42,912 bases of DNA, taken from contig NZ_RHNQ01000016.1 of the NCBI RefSeq assembly GCF_003946275.1, forward strand, positions 1 to 42,912, read 5' to 3'. Positions 8,345 to 17,134 of this stretch are shown in pieces. Both the position numbers and the translations under genes were made by a program. This DNA is from Loigolactobacillus backii (GTDB lineage: Bacteria; Bacillota; Bacilli; Lactobacillales; Lactobacillaceae). Positions within the stretch are counted from its first letter, which is position 1. Every line of letters begins with the position of its first letter. The notes below the pieces were generated by a model. The model searched no databases. It saw only the letters and a list, made by a program, of their open reading frames with translations, and had not been told where the DNA came from.

Positions 8345-9535
8345 ATGTCGAAACGGCGGGAAATTTGGTTAATCGTTTTATTGGGAACTTTGAGCGCTTT
8401 TGGACCCTTGTCCATGGATATGTACTTGCCATCGTTACCCGAATTACAGCAAAAATTGCACACTACAACGTCATTAACCCAGTTATCAATCACTACTTGT
8501 TTAATCGGTTTAGCCATTGGGCAGATTTTTATCGGTCCTTACAGTGACAAGGTTGGCCGTAAAAAACCAACTTTAATGGGCCTCATTTTTTTCACGTTGG
8601 CCTCACTCTTGGCCAGTCTTGCAACTAATATTTGGTGGCTAATCATTCTACGTTTTATTCAAGGTTTGGCCGGTTCTGCGGGTTTAGTAACCTCACGGGC
8701 AATTGCCAGCGATCTTTTTTCCGGAAAAAAGCTGACCAAATTTTACGCACTGCTTATGGCAGTTAACGGTATTTTCCCGGTGATTGCCCCGATTATTGGC
8801 GGTTTTGTTTTAACGTTCACCAATTGGCGTGGTATTTTTTACATCTTAACGGCCATTGGGATTGGCCTTTTTTTTCTCGTATTATTTGGCTTGCAAGAAA
8901 CATTACCCGCACCAACCACTAACGAACGGACTAAAACTGGTCTCGTCTTAAAACAGCTTCTGCACGATAAAATATTCATGGGTTACACGTTAGTTAATGG
9001 TCTTGTTTCTGGTGGCCTATTTGCTTATATATCTGGCTCTAGTTTTATGTTACAAAATATTTTTGGCCTTTCATCACAAGGCTTTAGCCTACTCTACGCA
9101 GTAAACGGCCTCGGTATCGTCGTAATGTCCCAGCTTGCTGGCAGCTTAGCAACTCGTTATGATGAACGTCACGTACTAAAAGGTGGCGTTTTGGTCGCGT
9201 TATTAGGCGCAATTTTATTATTTATAACGCTATTTTTGCCCCATCACTTAAGTTATGTCGTTGCACCATTATTCTTAATCGTCTCAATGGTTGGCATTGT
9301 CAGTACAGTTGCGTCATCACTAGCTATGCAACATGAGAAAAAGAATTCCGGTAGCGCCTCGGCCGTATTGGGGCTTAGTCAGAATTTAATTGGTGGCCTA
9401 CTATCGCCCTTTGTCGGTATCATGGGAAGAGATACTTATTTACCAATGGCGGCCTTAATTCTAATGTGTGAAGTTGCAGCCCTCATGACTTATCAGCTAA
9501 CCATCGGCAAAACGGACCACCCAACTACTAAATAA
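8345..9535 (+). CDS. Bcr/CflA-type multidrug efflux MFS transporter
   Basis: A 396-residue protein with 12 predicted membrane helices. The N-terminal TLSAFGPLSMDMYLPSLP stretch (about 15-32) is the hallmark of the Bcr/CflA drug-resistance group. Motif A reads GPYSDKVGRKKPTL between helices 2 and 3, and ANGIFPVIAPIIGGF-like residues in helix 5 give the antiporter motif. Proton-driven export of drugs or small metabolites is expected; the substrate is unknown. A GGAGG site lies seven bases before the ATG. It is followed by the terminator at 9568. Confidence 0.88.
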   Translation: MSKRREIWLIVLLGTLSAFGPLSMDMYLPSLPELQQKLHTTTSLTQLSITTCLIGLAIGQIFIGPYSDKVGRKKPTLMGLIFFTLASLLASLATNIWWLIILRFIQGLAGSAGLVTSRAIASDLFSGKKLTKFYALLMAVNGIFPVIAPIIGGFVLTFTNWRGIFYILTAIGIGLFFLVLFGLQETLPAPTTNERTKTGLVLKQLLHDKIFMGYTLVNGLVSGGLFAYISGSSFMLQNIFGLSSQGFSLLYAVNGLGIVVMSQLAGSLATRYDERHVLKGGVLVALLGAILLFITLFLPHHLSYVVAPLFLIVSMVGIVSTVASSLAMQHEKKNSGSASAVLGLSQNLIGGLLSPFVGIMGRDTYLPMAALILMCEVAALMTYQLTIGKTDHPTTK

Positions 9536-9567
9536 TCAGAGATTTAGTAATAGCTTCAAACAGTAAA

Positions 9568-9653
9568 AGGCCGGGACAAAAGTCCTGGCCTCTTATTGTT
9601 TCCGATCATTATTCTAGAACGTGCACCAAAACCGACCTTTGTCTCACTCCGCT
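9568..9653 (+). terminator. R-family repeat acting as terminator of the MFS gene
   Basis: A 10-bp hairpin AGGCCGGGAC / GTCCTGGCCT with loop AAAA (9568-9591) is followed by CTTATTGTTT. The rest (CTAGAACGTGCACC at 9615 onward and CCGACCTTTGTCTCACTCC) matches the R-family repeat found at 17099, 26330, 35302 and 41631. Confidence 0.75.
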
Positions 9654-9655
9654 GG

Positions 9656-10036
9656 CTACAACACCACTGGCCGCTTAATCTTGCCATCTGGAGAGGCAAT
9701 CACTAGACCAAAATCACGATCCGTTACGTCACGCTGAACGCGGACACCCATTTGCGCTAAGATCGTGAACGGATAATCCAACGCGACTGCTAGCCGCATA
9801 TAGCGGTTAATCAACGTTTTCCCCATTCGGCCGTTGAGATATATTCGGTACTGCGGATAACGCGTGAGTACCGTTTTAATAACGGACTCGGCCTTGGGCG
9901 TACGTAGTTGACCAACAGTTACCGCCATTGCCACTCGTTCGCGAAAGTTGCCTAGAAAGGCCCGCTTTTCATCTGGCTTTAACTGTGGTGTTCCAAACAA
10001 ATGTGTTCTAAGGTATTCTTGCATTTCGTTAGCCAT
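9656..10036 (-). CDS. YueI-like protein (DUF1694)
   Basis: A 126-residue soluble protein resembling Bacillus YueI / DUF1694: an N-terminal helical part followed by the conserved KRAFLGNFRERV stretch (about 24-35) and an LNGRMGKTLINRYMRLA region. No enzymatic motif is visible and the function of the family is unknown. It starts at an ATG and stands alone on the minus strand, with the MMPL terminator upstream and an R repeat immediately downstream. Confidence 0.75.
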   Translation of the reverse strand: MANEMQEYLRTHLFGTPQLKPDEKRAFLGNFRERVAMAVTVGQLRTPKAESVIKTVLTRYPQYRIYLNGRMGKTLINRYMRLAVALDYPFTILAQMGVRVQRDVTDRDFGLVIASPDGKIKRPVVL

Positions 10037-10158
10037 TTTTATTCACCTAACCTGTCTCTTACTACTGTTTAAACTTTCGGGTAATTTTCCAACTAAGCGT
10101 AGCACGAAAACAAATTTTTAGCACTCAATTAAAACAACCCAAATTCTACTGAATACAC

Positions 10159-10203
10159 AAAAAAGGTACTACACCATAAAAAACATGGTCTAGTACCTTT
10201 TTT
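10159..10203 (-). terminator. Terminator of the MMPL gene
   Basis: A long hairpin: AAAAAAGGTACTA pairs with TAGTACCTTTTTT and the inner ACCA pairs with TGGT, around an A-rich loop. It has A runs on one side and T runs on the other, so it works in both directions. It starts three bases after the stop of the 10207-14190 gene. Confidence 0.85.
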
Positions 10204-10206
10204 ACA

Positions 10207-13200
10207 CTACTTACGCTTCTTTTCATTTTCATTCAACTTATCCGAAATTGGGTAAGTCAAACGAATTAAACTTGAAATAACGACTGGAATCATGAATACC
10301 AAGATTACGAGTCCAATGATAACGGCTAACGCAACCTGAATTAAGGTTAAGACACCAGACGGCATTAAGGCCGCAAACGTACCACTCAAGATAATTGCAG
10401 CCGATAAGACAACTGCTCCAATAATTCCGGAAGCCGAAACAATTCGCGTACTTGGTGTACCACCTTCAAGTCCAAATTCACGGTACTTCATCATTAAGAA
10501 GATACTGTAGTCAACACCTAAAGCGATTAACATAACGAAGGAGAAGAATGGTGTGTTCCAAGTCAACATACTCTGACCTAAGAATACATTACTAACCCAC
10601 CGTGTTAGGCCTAAGGAGGTAACATAGGCTAACAGTAACGTGCCCAAGATGTAGAATGGTTGTAAAACAGAGCGCGTAATGAACATCAAGGCTATCAGAA
10701 TACCACCTAACATAATTGCTGCCGTCCGAACAAAGTCCTGACTAGCAATCTTATGCGTATCTGAAGTTACGGCAGTTTGCCCGCCAATTGCAACTTTGGC
10801 GTTTGCTAAAGGTGTCCCTTTCAATTCATTTTGAACCTCTGTTTGTAAATGATCAATCCGTGCCATTGAAGTTGCTGAGCTTGGATTAGTGTTCAAAACA
10901 ATTGTAAACTTAGTTGCCTTATTATCCGCAGACATATAAGTATTAATTGATTGTTTAAACGTCTTCCCCTTCAAAGCACTCTTCGGAATATAGAACGTCT
11001 TAGCAGCTTCTGACTTCTGCAAACCAGTCAAGTAACTATCCGCCGAACCAACACCCTTATTAATGGTGTGGATTCCATTACCAGCAGTAACTAGGCCGTC
11101 ATGTAAGGTTTGCATCTGTCCAACTAAGCCTTGCAACGTCGTGTACATCGTCTTTTGTCCATTATTTACCTGGATTAAGCCAGCCGTTAATTGCGGTGCA
11201 TTTTGACCTAATTGATTTGCCCCGCTGGCCAACTGATTAGCACCAGACTGCAGTGTACTTGAGTTACCCGTTAATTGCTGAGCACCACTATTTAGTTGAC
11301 TGATACCACTAGTCAACTGTGGTACTTGGCCATTTAATTGACCTAGGCCACCAGCTAACTGATTAGCACCGCTAGTCAAAGCTGTCGAATTAGCAGTTAA
11401 CTGATTAGCACCTGTTGCTGCCTGGTTAACGGCGCCAGTGTATTGCTGCAAACCAGAAGATAACTGACTCACTTGACTTAACATCGTAGAATTACCAATC
11501 GTTGCCGCGATAGTATTGGCATCAGTTGTATCCACACCAGCACCGTTAACTCCTGTGTTGAGTTGATCAGCAATTTGCTTCGAACTCTGGGCCGTGGTTT
11601 CTAATTGGCCAAGTCCATTAGTTAATTTCGTCATCTGACTCGATAAACCTTGTAAGCTTGCCGCTGAAGGAATTTTATTAGTTTCATTTAATAAGTTTTG
11701 TGCATCAGTGGTCATCTTAGTTAACCCTGAAAGTGAGTTATTTAATTGATTCAAGGTGTCTGCATCAGGCATTGATTTAGTCAAATTAGATAACGAATCC
11801 AGACTGGAATTAAGTTGGCTTAACGTTGTCATTTCTTTGCCAACAGATTGGACTGTTGTTACGTTTTTACCGGCTGATGATTCAATTTGGCCTAATTTAG
11901 CCTGGTCATCACTAGACAACTTTGTTTTATCAATTGAACCGGCTAGGCTGGCAATCGTACCGTCGTTTTGACCAACCGTATTTAATTGGCCACTAACTTG
12001 CGTTTGTAGACTACCTAATTGATTAGCACTTTGTTGCAACGCCGTAATTTGTTGTTGGGCGCTTTGCATTGATTTAATCATTGGCTGTAACTGATTTAGG
12101 GTTCCTTCCAACTGCTTTAACTGATTTAATTCAGTTTGAACAGTGGCCGCTTGACTCTTAATCGTGCCAAGGCTGTTGGCAGCCGTTGATAATTGCTGTA
12201 ATTGACCCTGTTGTTGCCCAAGTGTGTTATTTATTTTTGTAATACCTGAATAAACACCATTGTTGTACGCAGTTAATCCAGCGACAGCCTGTGGTAATTG
12301 CTGCGTTTGACTAACTAACTGACTAACACCGGAATTAACCGTACCCGATGAAGCGGATAATTGGTTCAGGCCATTACTCAATGTGCCAACACCATTCGTA
12401 TACTGACCTAAGCCACCATCAAGCGTATAAGCACCACTAGTTAATTGACTAACACCACCTGCTAGGGTACCTGTACTGCTATTTAGCTGCGAAATACCAC
12501 TGCCTAGTGCTGCGACACCAGTTGTATACTGACCGATACCGCCACTCAAGGTATTGGCCCCTGTAGCAAGTTGGCCCGCACCGCTAGCCAATTGTTGACT
12601 GCCATCGGTTAGCTTACCGGTGCCATCAATTAATTGCTGAACGCTAGATAATCCGCTAGTCATGTTGCTAGAACCGAGCTGATCACTAGCCGAAGTAAGT
12701 CCTTTGTTGATCTTAGTTAGACCCTTACCGGCGGATTTCATACCCTTAGTAACTGTTCCAACCTGATTATCAACGTATAATTCATTAATCGCTGAACCAC
12801 CTGGTTGCGTGACGGAGGCTACGGTTTTAACGCCTTTAGCCTTCTGCAACTTTTTGGTTACTTGATCGATTAATTTAAGTGACTGTTCATTGTTTAATTT
12901 TTTGTCTGATTTAATGTACAGTGTTGAAGGCTCCGCGGTTCCCTTTGAAAAATGATCCTGAACGACGTGGAAGCCCTCTTTTGCCGGTAAACTATCGCTT
13001 AATTCATCTAAGTTATCGTAATCTAAATGATTATTGTACGTAAACAAAAACGGTAACGTAACGACTAAAACAATTCCCAACGCAATAAATGGGTGTAAAA
13101 CGGAACGGCTGGATAAACCGTGCCAAAGCTTACTGGTACTATGACCATCAAAGTTTTTGGTTGGCCAAAACATCCGCTTGCCGAGAACCGACATAAAGAA

Positions 13201-14190
13201 TGGATTTAACGTCAATAAAACTGCGAGTAAGACCGCAACCCCAATGGCAACACCCACTGCCGACTGATAGATTGAAAATTTAGCTAAGCCTAACGCTGTA
13301 AATCCAATTAAAACGGAAGTCCCACTAAATAAAATCGTCCGTCCAGCCACTTTTCGGGCAGCCATCGTCGCTTTTTCATTGGAAACACCACGACTGAGTT
13401 CTTCCTTAAACTGATCGAACAGTAGAATATTATAATCCGTCCCAATCCCAAAGAGCACAACCACCATGAAAACTTCAGTGAAGTTAGATAGCGGAAAGTT
13501 GAAACGAGAAACCAAGTTCATAACGATACTTAAAGACGTAATGAACGACACGCCAACCGTTAGTAATGAAATCAACGGAACGATCGGTGAGCGGAAGACA
13601 ATGACTAAAACAATGAAAATGAAGATTGCCGCAATCACTTCAGTTTTCTTGAGGCCTTCTTCAGTAGCCTGCGTAAAGTCATCGTTTAAAATATCACTAC
13701 CAGTAACATAGCTCTTAACTCCTGGCGTTTTGGCACCTTTAGTGATTTTTGCGTTCATATCACGAACGGTTGCCTTCTTAGAAACCATAAACTGAACCAA
13801 CTCAGTAGATTTATCTTTTGAAATCAACTGTTTTTTTGCTTCGGCATTATCACTGGCAGCAGTTACTGCCTTAATACCGTAATGTTTTTTATTATCACGA
13901 AAATTTTTAATGGTTTGGTCAATATTATCTTTCTGATTGGCCGTTAACTTCTTATTACCATTATTAAAAACAACAACTACTTGTCGCGTATTTCCTTGTC
14001 CCCGTCCCCAATGATTCTGAATTACATTGGCAACTTGACTCTGTGCAGAAGCCGGAATTTTGGTTTGCCCCTTATCCCGTACTAACTGTGAAGTGTTCGG
14101 CAAAGCCACAATTGCAATAATGACAATAACTATCCAAGCAATCAGTGCGCCAATATGCCGATCAACAAATCGTTTCATTTTACAAGTCAT
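10207..14190 (-). CDS. MMPL/RND-family exporter with a giant extracytoplasmic repeat domain
   Basis: A 1327-residue membrane protein. It has TM1 (about 12-31), a first extracytoplasmic loop, then TM2-7 (about 180-395) with the FGIGTDYNILLFDQFKEE motif that marks MMPL proteins. A matching C-terminal set (about 1160-1310) carries ALGVDYSIFLMMKYRE. Between them residues about 480-1120 form a helical domain built of irregular repeats of the type GxxQLxxGAxxLxxG, like YhgE/Pip proteins. Export of lipids, surface polymers or toxic compounds is likely, driven by proton flow. An ATG at 14190 is used; a second at 14178 is possible. It lies 16 bases after a tetR gene and shares its promoter. The family is usually shorter, so the enlarged linker is notable. 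Confidence 0.85.
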   Translation of the reverse strand: MTCKMKRFVDRHIGALIAWIVIVIIAIVALPNTSQLVRDKGQTKIPASAQSQVANVIQNHWGRGQGNTRQVVVVFNNGNKKLTANQKDNIDQTIKNFRDNKKHYGIKAVTAASDNAEAKKQLISKDKSTELVQFMVSKKATVRDMNAKITKGAKTPGVKSYVTGSDILNDDFTQATEEGLKKTEVIAAIFIFIVLVIVFRSPIVPLISLLTVGVSFITSLSIVMNLVSRFNFPLSNFTEVFMVVVLFGIGTDYNILLFDQFKEELSRGVSNEKATMAARKVAGRTILFSGTSVLIGFTALGLAKFSIYQSAVGVAIGVAVLLAVLLTLNPFFMSVLGKRMFWPTKNFDGHSTSKLWHGLSSRSVLHPFIALGIVLVVTLPFLFTYNNHLDYDNLDELSDSLPAKEGFHVVQDHFSKGTAEPSTLYIKSDKKLNNEQSLKLIDQVTKKLQKAKGVKTVASVTQPGGSAINELYVDNQVGTVTKGMKSAGKGLTKINKGLTSASDQLGSSNMTSGLSSVQQLIDGTGKLTDGSQQLASGAGQLATGANTLSGGIGQYTTGVAALGSGISQLNSSTGTLAGGVSQLTSGAYTLDGGLGQYTNGVGTLSNGLNQLSASSGTVNSGVSQLVSQTQQLPQAVAGLTAYNNGVYSGITKINNTLGQQQGQLQQLSTAANSLGTIKSQAATVQTELNQLKQLEGTLNQLQPMIKSMQSAQQQITALQQSANQLGSLQTQVSGQLNTVGQNDGTIASLAGSIDKTKLSSDDQAKLGQIESSAGKNVTTVQSVGKEMTTLSQLNSSLDSLSNLTKSMPDADTLNQLNNSLSGLTKMTTDAQNLLNETNKIPSAASLQGLSSQMTKLTNGLGQLETTAQSSKQIADQLNTGVNGAGVDTTDANTIAATIGNSTMLSQVSQLSSGLQQYTGAVNQAATGANQLTANSTALTSGANQLAGGLGQLNGQVPQLTSGISQLNSGAQQLTGNSSTLQSGANQLASGANQLGQNAPQLTAGLIQVNNGQKTMYTTLQGLVGQMQTLHDGLVTAGNGIHTINKGVGSADSYLTGLQKSEAAKTFYIPKSALKGKTFKQSINTYMSADNKATKFTIVLNTNPSSATSMARIDHLQTEVQNELKGTPLANAKVAIGGQTAVTSDTHKIASQDFVRTAAIMLGGILIALMFITRSVLQPFYILGTLLLAYVTSLGLTRWVSNVFLGQSMLTWNTPFFSFVMLIALGVDYSIFLMMKYREFGLEGGTPSTRIVSASGIIGAVVLSAAIILSGTFAALMPSGVLTLIQVALAVIIGLVILVFMIPVVISSLIRLTYPISDKLNENEKKRK

Positions 14191-14206
14191 CTCTTTCTAC
14201 CCAAAT

Positions 14207-14791
14207 TTATTTCTTTGCAAATGCATCCCAGCAGCTTTCCTGCAGTTCAGCAAAAATTTTTTCTAGATCTACATTTTTGAGTTGGCGGGTACTTAGTAAA
14301 AACTCAATTGTGAAGATTAGCGAACCATACAAAATTGATATTAGAACGTCAGGATCACTTTTTTTAAATGTCCCATCGGCCTGCCCATCTAAAATAAATT
14401 GACGAATAAAATGGGCTAGGTCCTCCCTAGCAGTAACACTCGTTTGATCAAGGGCGTCATTAAAAACGTGATTGTTAATGAAGTAAACTTCTTGCACGTG
14501 GTGGCGAATAAGGCGAATGCCAGTCGTATAAATAGCGTCAAAGCGCATTTTGGCCGTACCATCAACTGGATAATATTTTCGCAAGGCCAACGTTAAAGTT
14601 GTAATAATGTTTTGATATAATTCATTAAAAATTGCATTCTTACTTTTAAAATAGCGATAAATCGTTCCTACACCAACATCCGCCGCCGTCGCAATTTCAG
14701 GAACAGTTGTGACTTCATATCCTTTTTTGGCAAATAATGTTAATGCTCTTTTCAAAATCAAACGGCGTTTTTCAAGCGGTTTTGCCGTCAC
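14207..14791 (-). CDS. TetR-family repressor of the MMPL operon
   Basis: A 194-residue protein. The N-terminal helix-turn-helix (about 10-57, with VPEIATAADVGVGTIYRYFKSK) is typical TetR. The C-terminal ligand domain has no recognised subtype. It starts with GTG after an AAGGTG site. It is the first gene of a two-gene operon with the MMPL exporter. A promoter and a perfect 18-bp palindrome upstream suggest autorepression and ligand-induced export. The inducer is unknown. Confidence 0.88.
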   Translation of the reverse strand: MTAKPLEKRRLILKRALTLFAKKGYEVTTVPEIATAADVGVGTIYRYFKSKNAIFNELYQNIITTLTLALRKYYPVDGTAKMRFDAIYTTGIRLIRHHVQEVYFINNHVFNDALDQTSVTAREDLAHFIRQFILDGQADGTFKKSDPDVLISILYGSLIFTIEFLLSTRQLKNVDLEKIFAELQESCWDAFAKK

Positions 14792-14910
14792 AACTTCACC
14801 TTCTTCATAGTTTCTGTTTTTTGCTTAACTGTTTTTTCCAACCAAAACAACATAACGTAATTGGAAAACCACTTATGTAAGTAGCAAATTTATCGATCGA
14901 AATCCGTTTA

Positions 14911-14973
14911 GGAATGAACGTTCATTCCGTTATTTACAAAAGTATATCCTACTCGCATTTTTTAGAATGTCAA
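14911..14973 (-). promoter_or_regulatory. Promoter and TetR-type operator of the tetR-MMPL operon
   Basis: On the minus strand TTGACA (14968-14973), a 16-base spacer and TAGGAT (14946-14951) form a promoter. About 18 bases downstream of the -10 lies the perfect palindrome GGAATGAACGTTCATTCC (14911-14928), of the kind bound by TetR-family dimers. It lies in the early transcribed region, about 120 bases before the GTG start. Confidence 0.75.
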
Positions 14974-15095
14974 GGATAGAATATATCCATAATGGAGCTT
15001 TGATACCGATAAGTTTGGCCAACACTAACTAATCGATTTCAGAAGTCTGCTTTAAGCGCGCTTAATGTTGCGCTCGATCATTGCCAAACGCTTAA

Positions 15096-15228
15096 TTGGC
15101 AAACAATCGGCAACATGGTACAATTCAGTTGTTAGTAAATCGGCTTAAAATAACGGCAGCAATCGTGCCAGTTATTTTTTTAAAGGAGTATCCCAACCAT
15201 GAAATATAGTGCATTTTATATTAAGTAA
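15096..15228 (+). other. Orphan promoter, leader terminator and 9-codon ORF
   Basis: TTGGCA (15096-15101), a 17-base spacer and TACAAT (15119-15124) make a strong promoter. About 16 bases after the predicted start a hairpin (AAAATAAC-GGCA / TGCC-A-GTTATTTT, 15147-15178) with a T run forms a terminator. Directly after it come AAAGGAG (15182-15188) and an ORF at 15199-15228 coding for MKYSAFYIK. An M-family element follows two bases later. This looks like an attenuated leader whose downstream gene has been lost, or a leader peptide plus small RNA. No gene-sized ORF follows until hflX. Confidence 0.5.
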
Positions 15229-15229
15229 T

Positions 15230-15336
15230 CTCCCTAGTGTGTGTTTGAAAATAATTACTTCTACTAATTTTTTCTGACCACTTTGGCCTAATTTTGCTTA
15301 AAGGCGGCCTTCTGTGCTTTTCCAAACACTCCCTAG
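15230..15336. repeat. Small M-family element with 8-bp flanking direct repeats
   Basis: Ends GTGTTTGAAAAT (15241-15252) and TTTTCCAAACAC (15318-15329) are inverted copies about 90 bp apart. The sequence CTCCCTAG occurs at 15230-15237 and again at 15329-15336, as expected for a target-site duplication. There is no coding capacity, so it resembles a MITE. Confidence 0.6.
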
Positions 15337-15390
15337 ATCGCTTTTGGCAAATACCTTTACTAGTATTTACCTAACTTATTTGGTGTAAAC

Positions 15391-15649
15391 GTGTTTGAAA
15401 AGGCAGATTCCTGCGGTTGCCATGTTTCAACTTGGCGGTTTTTGCCGTAGTTGAATGGACAACGGATGAAGCATCTAGATTATTAGCGTTTTGTGCTAAT
15501 AATCCTCAATTGCGGAATAGCAGCTACAACGGCCAAATCACCTTTTTCAAAGGTAATTCGTCTGTTTAGGCTGCGATTCGGACTTTGGTTCATCTTAGTC
15601 CGATCGACATCGTTAGTAATCCTCAGAATCTAACCACCTTTTCAAACAC
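15391..15649. repeat. M-family element, left copy beside hflX
   Basis: About 259 bp with ends GTGTTTGAAAA (15391-15401) and TTTTCAAACAC (15639-15649). Inside are further hairpins, for example ATTATTAGC/GCTAATAAT and TTCAACT/AGTTGAA. Bases 15404-15571 recur in inverted orientation at 17284-17451 with one mismatch by eye. The sequence just left of it (15345-15390, TTTACTAGTATTT ... GTGTAAAC) also recurs left of the copy at 34308. Confidence 0.75.
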
Positions 15650-15699
15650 CCCTAAACGTAAATTTTGCTTAGATAATTAAGCAGCAAATTACCTATGAC

Positions 15700-15728
15700 T
15701 TGTTATTAAGTTCAATCATTTTTAATAA
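15700..15728 (+). promoter_or_regulatory. Promoter of hflX
   Basis: TTGTTA (15700-15705), a 17-base spacer and TAATAA (15723-15728). The predicted start is about 55 bases before the hflX ATG and lies between the M element and the gene. Confidence 0.55.
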
Positions 15729-15791
15729 AGTCACACTTTAATTTGTGGGCAATGAGATTTCGAACAATGAGAAATTTCAGGAAGGAATTTT

Positions 15792-17069
15792 ATGCAAGAA
15801 ATGAATTTGACTAAAGTCATTGTTGGTGGTGTTAGCCAACAACAGGATAGTTTTGATTACGACATGGCGGAACTCACGGAATTGGCTAAGGCCAACAACA
15901 TGACCGTTGTTGCCACAGTGAACCAAAATCTTGATAAGCCAATCGCTGCAACGTATTTTGGTATTGGTAAAATTGATGAAATCCGTCAACTTGCTGAAGA
16001 AAATGAGGCAACCGTTCTCGTATTAAATGATGAATTGACCCCCTCTCAGATTCGTAATTTAGAAAAGGGATTAGGTAAATTAATCCTTATGGATCGGACG
16101 CGGCTAATTTTGGCTATTTTCGCCAATCGGGCAAAATCCAAAGAAGCCAAAATGCAGGTGCAGATCGCTCGTCTACGCTATGAGTTGCCGCGCTTACGAG
16201 CTGGTGAACAAGCTAACCTCATGCAGCAAGGTGGTGGCCCAGGCTTCGCTAACCGTGGTAGTGGTGAAACTAAACTGGAATTAAACCAACGAACAATTAA
16301 GAATCAAATTACGCACCTCAATCACGAATTAAAAACGATGGAAACCGCGCAACAAACAATGCGCAAACAACGGGATAAAACAACGATTCCAACGGTTGCG
16401 CTTGTTGGCTACACTAACGCTGGTAAGTCGACTACCTTAAATGGTTTACTTCGCTTGTTTGACGAACAAGAAACCAAACAAGTTTTTGAAAAGGACATGC
16501 TTTTTGCTACTCTGGACACTAGTGTTCGTGAAATCAATCTGCCAGACAAAAAGAAGTTTCTCTTGAGCGATACAGTTGGTTTCATTAATAAATTACCAAC
16601 TCAGTTAATCAAGGCCTTTCGTTCAACGTTGGCTGAGGCCGCTCAGGCTGATTTGCTCATTCAGGTCATCGATTTTTCTGATCCTCACTATGAAGAAATG
16701 ATCAAAGTAACTGAAAAAACCCTGAATGAAATGGGTGTCACTGATATTCCAATGATCTACGCCTACAATAAGGCCGATTTACGAAAGGATACGCGCTACC
16801 CACTGCAAAATGGTGAACATAACCTAGTTTACGCGGCAAATGATCCAGCTTCCTTAAAATTATTGACTAAGATGATCACTGCCACCCTCTTTGCTGATAT
16901 GCAGCAAGTCACGTTTTTAATTCCATTTGCTGCCGGTAAATGGGTCGACTACCTTAATGAGAATACTAGTATCGTTGAACAAACCTACACTGAAACAGGT
17001 ACAAAAATTAAGGCCAATGTTCTACCAATTGATCATGAACGCCTATCACAGTTTGAAATTACCGACTAG
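15792..17069 (+). CDS. hflX: HflX ribosome-associated GTPase
   Basis: A 425-residue protein of normal family length. It has an N-terminal HflX domain (about 1-190, with the FGIGKIDE motif near 56-63, a helical pair and the glycine-rich GGGPGFANRGSGETKLE linker near 147-163). The GTPase domain follows with G1 GYTNAGKST (206-214), G3 DTVGF (about 260-264) and G4 NKAD (about 327). HflX splits stalled or hibernating 70S ribosomes, and in some Firmicutes it gives macrolide/lincosamide tolerance. A GAAGGA site lies before the ATG. The gene is alone, with its own promoter and terminator, and is bracketed by inverted M repeats. Confidence 0.95.
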   Translation: MQEMNLTKVIVGGVSQQQDSFDYDMAELTELAKANNMTVVATVNQNLDKPIAATYFGIGKIDEIRQLAEENEATVLVLNDELTPSQIRNLEKGLGKLILMDRTRLILAIFANRAKSKEAKMQVQIARLRYELPRLRAGEQANLMQQGGGPGFANRGSGETKLELNQRTIKNQITHLNHELKTMETAQQTMRKQRDKTTIPTVALVGYTNAGKSTTLNGLLRLFDEQETKQVFEKDMLFATLDTSVREINLPDKKKFLLSDTVGFINKLPTQLIKAFRSTLAEAAQADLLIQVIDFSDPHYEEMIKVTEKTLNEMGVTDIPMIYAYNKADLRKDTRYPLQNGEHNLVYAANDPASLKLLTKMITATLFADMQQVTFLIPFAAGKWVDYLNENTSIVEQTYTETGTKIKANVLPIDHERLSQFEITD

Positions 17070-17092
17070 TACTACTATATTTAAAAAATTCA

Positions 17093-17134
17093 AAAAGCAA
17101 GCGGCTAGGACAAAAATCCTAGCCGCTTGCTTTT
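17093..17134 (+). terminator. Strong terminator of hflX
   Basis: A perfect stem of at least 16 bp (AAGCAAGCGGCTAGGA with its complement) around CAAAAA, flanked by A and T runs. It starts about 24 bases after the hflX stop and forms the left end of the compound repeat. Confidence 0.92.

Noticed and set aside
11756-11971. ORFs on the plus strand across the MMPL gene (also at 13466-13711)
   Set aside because: They are shadows of the long minus-strand gene, lack ribosome sites and show no family pattern.
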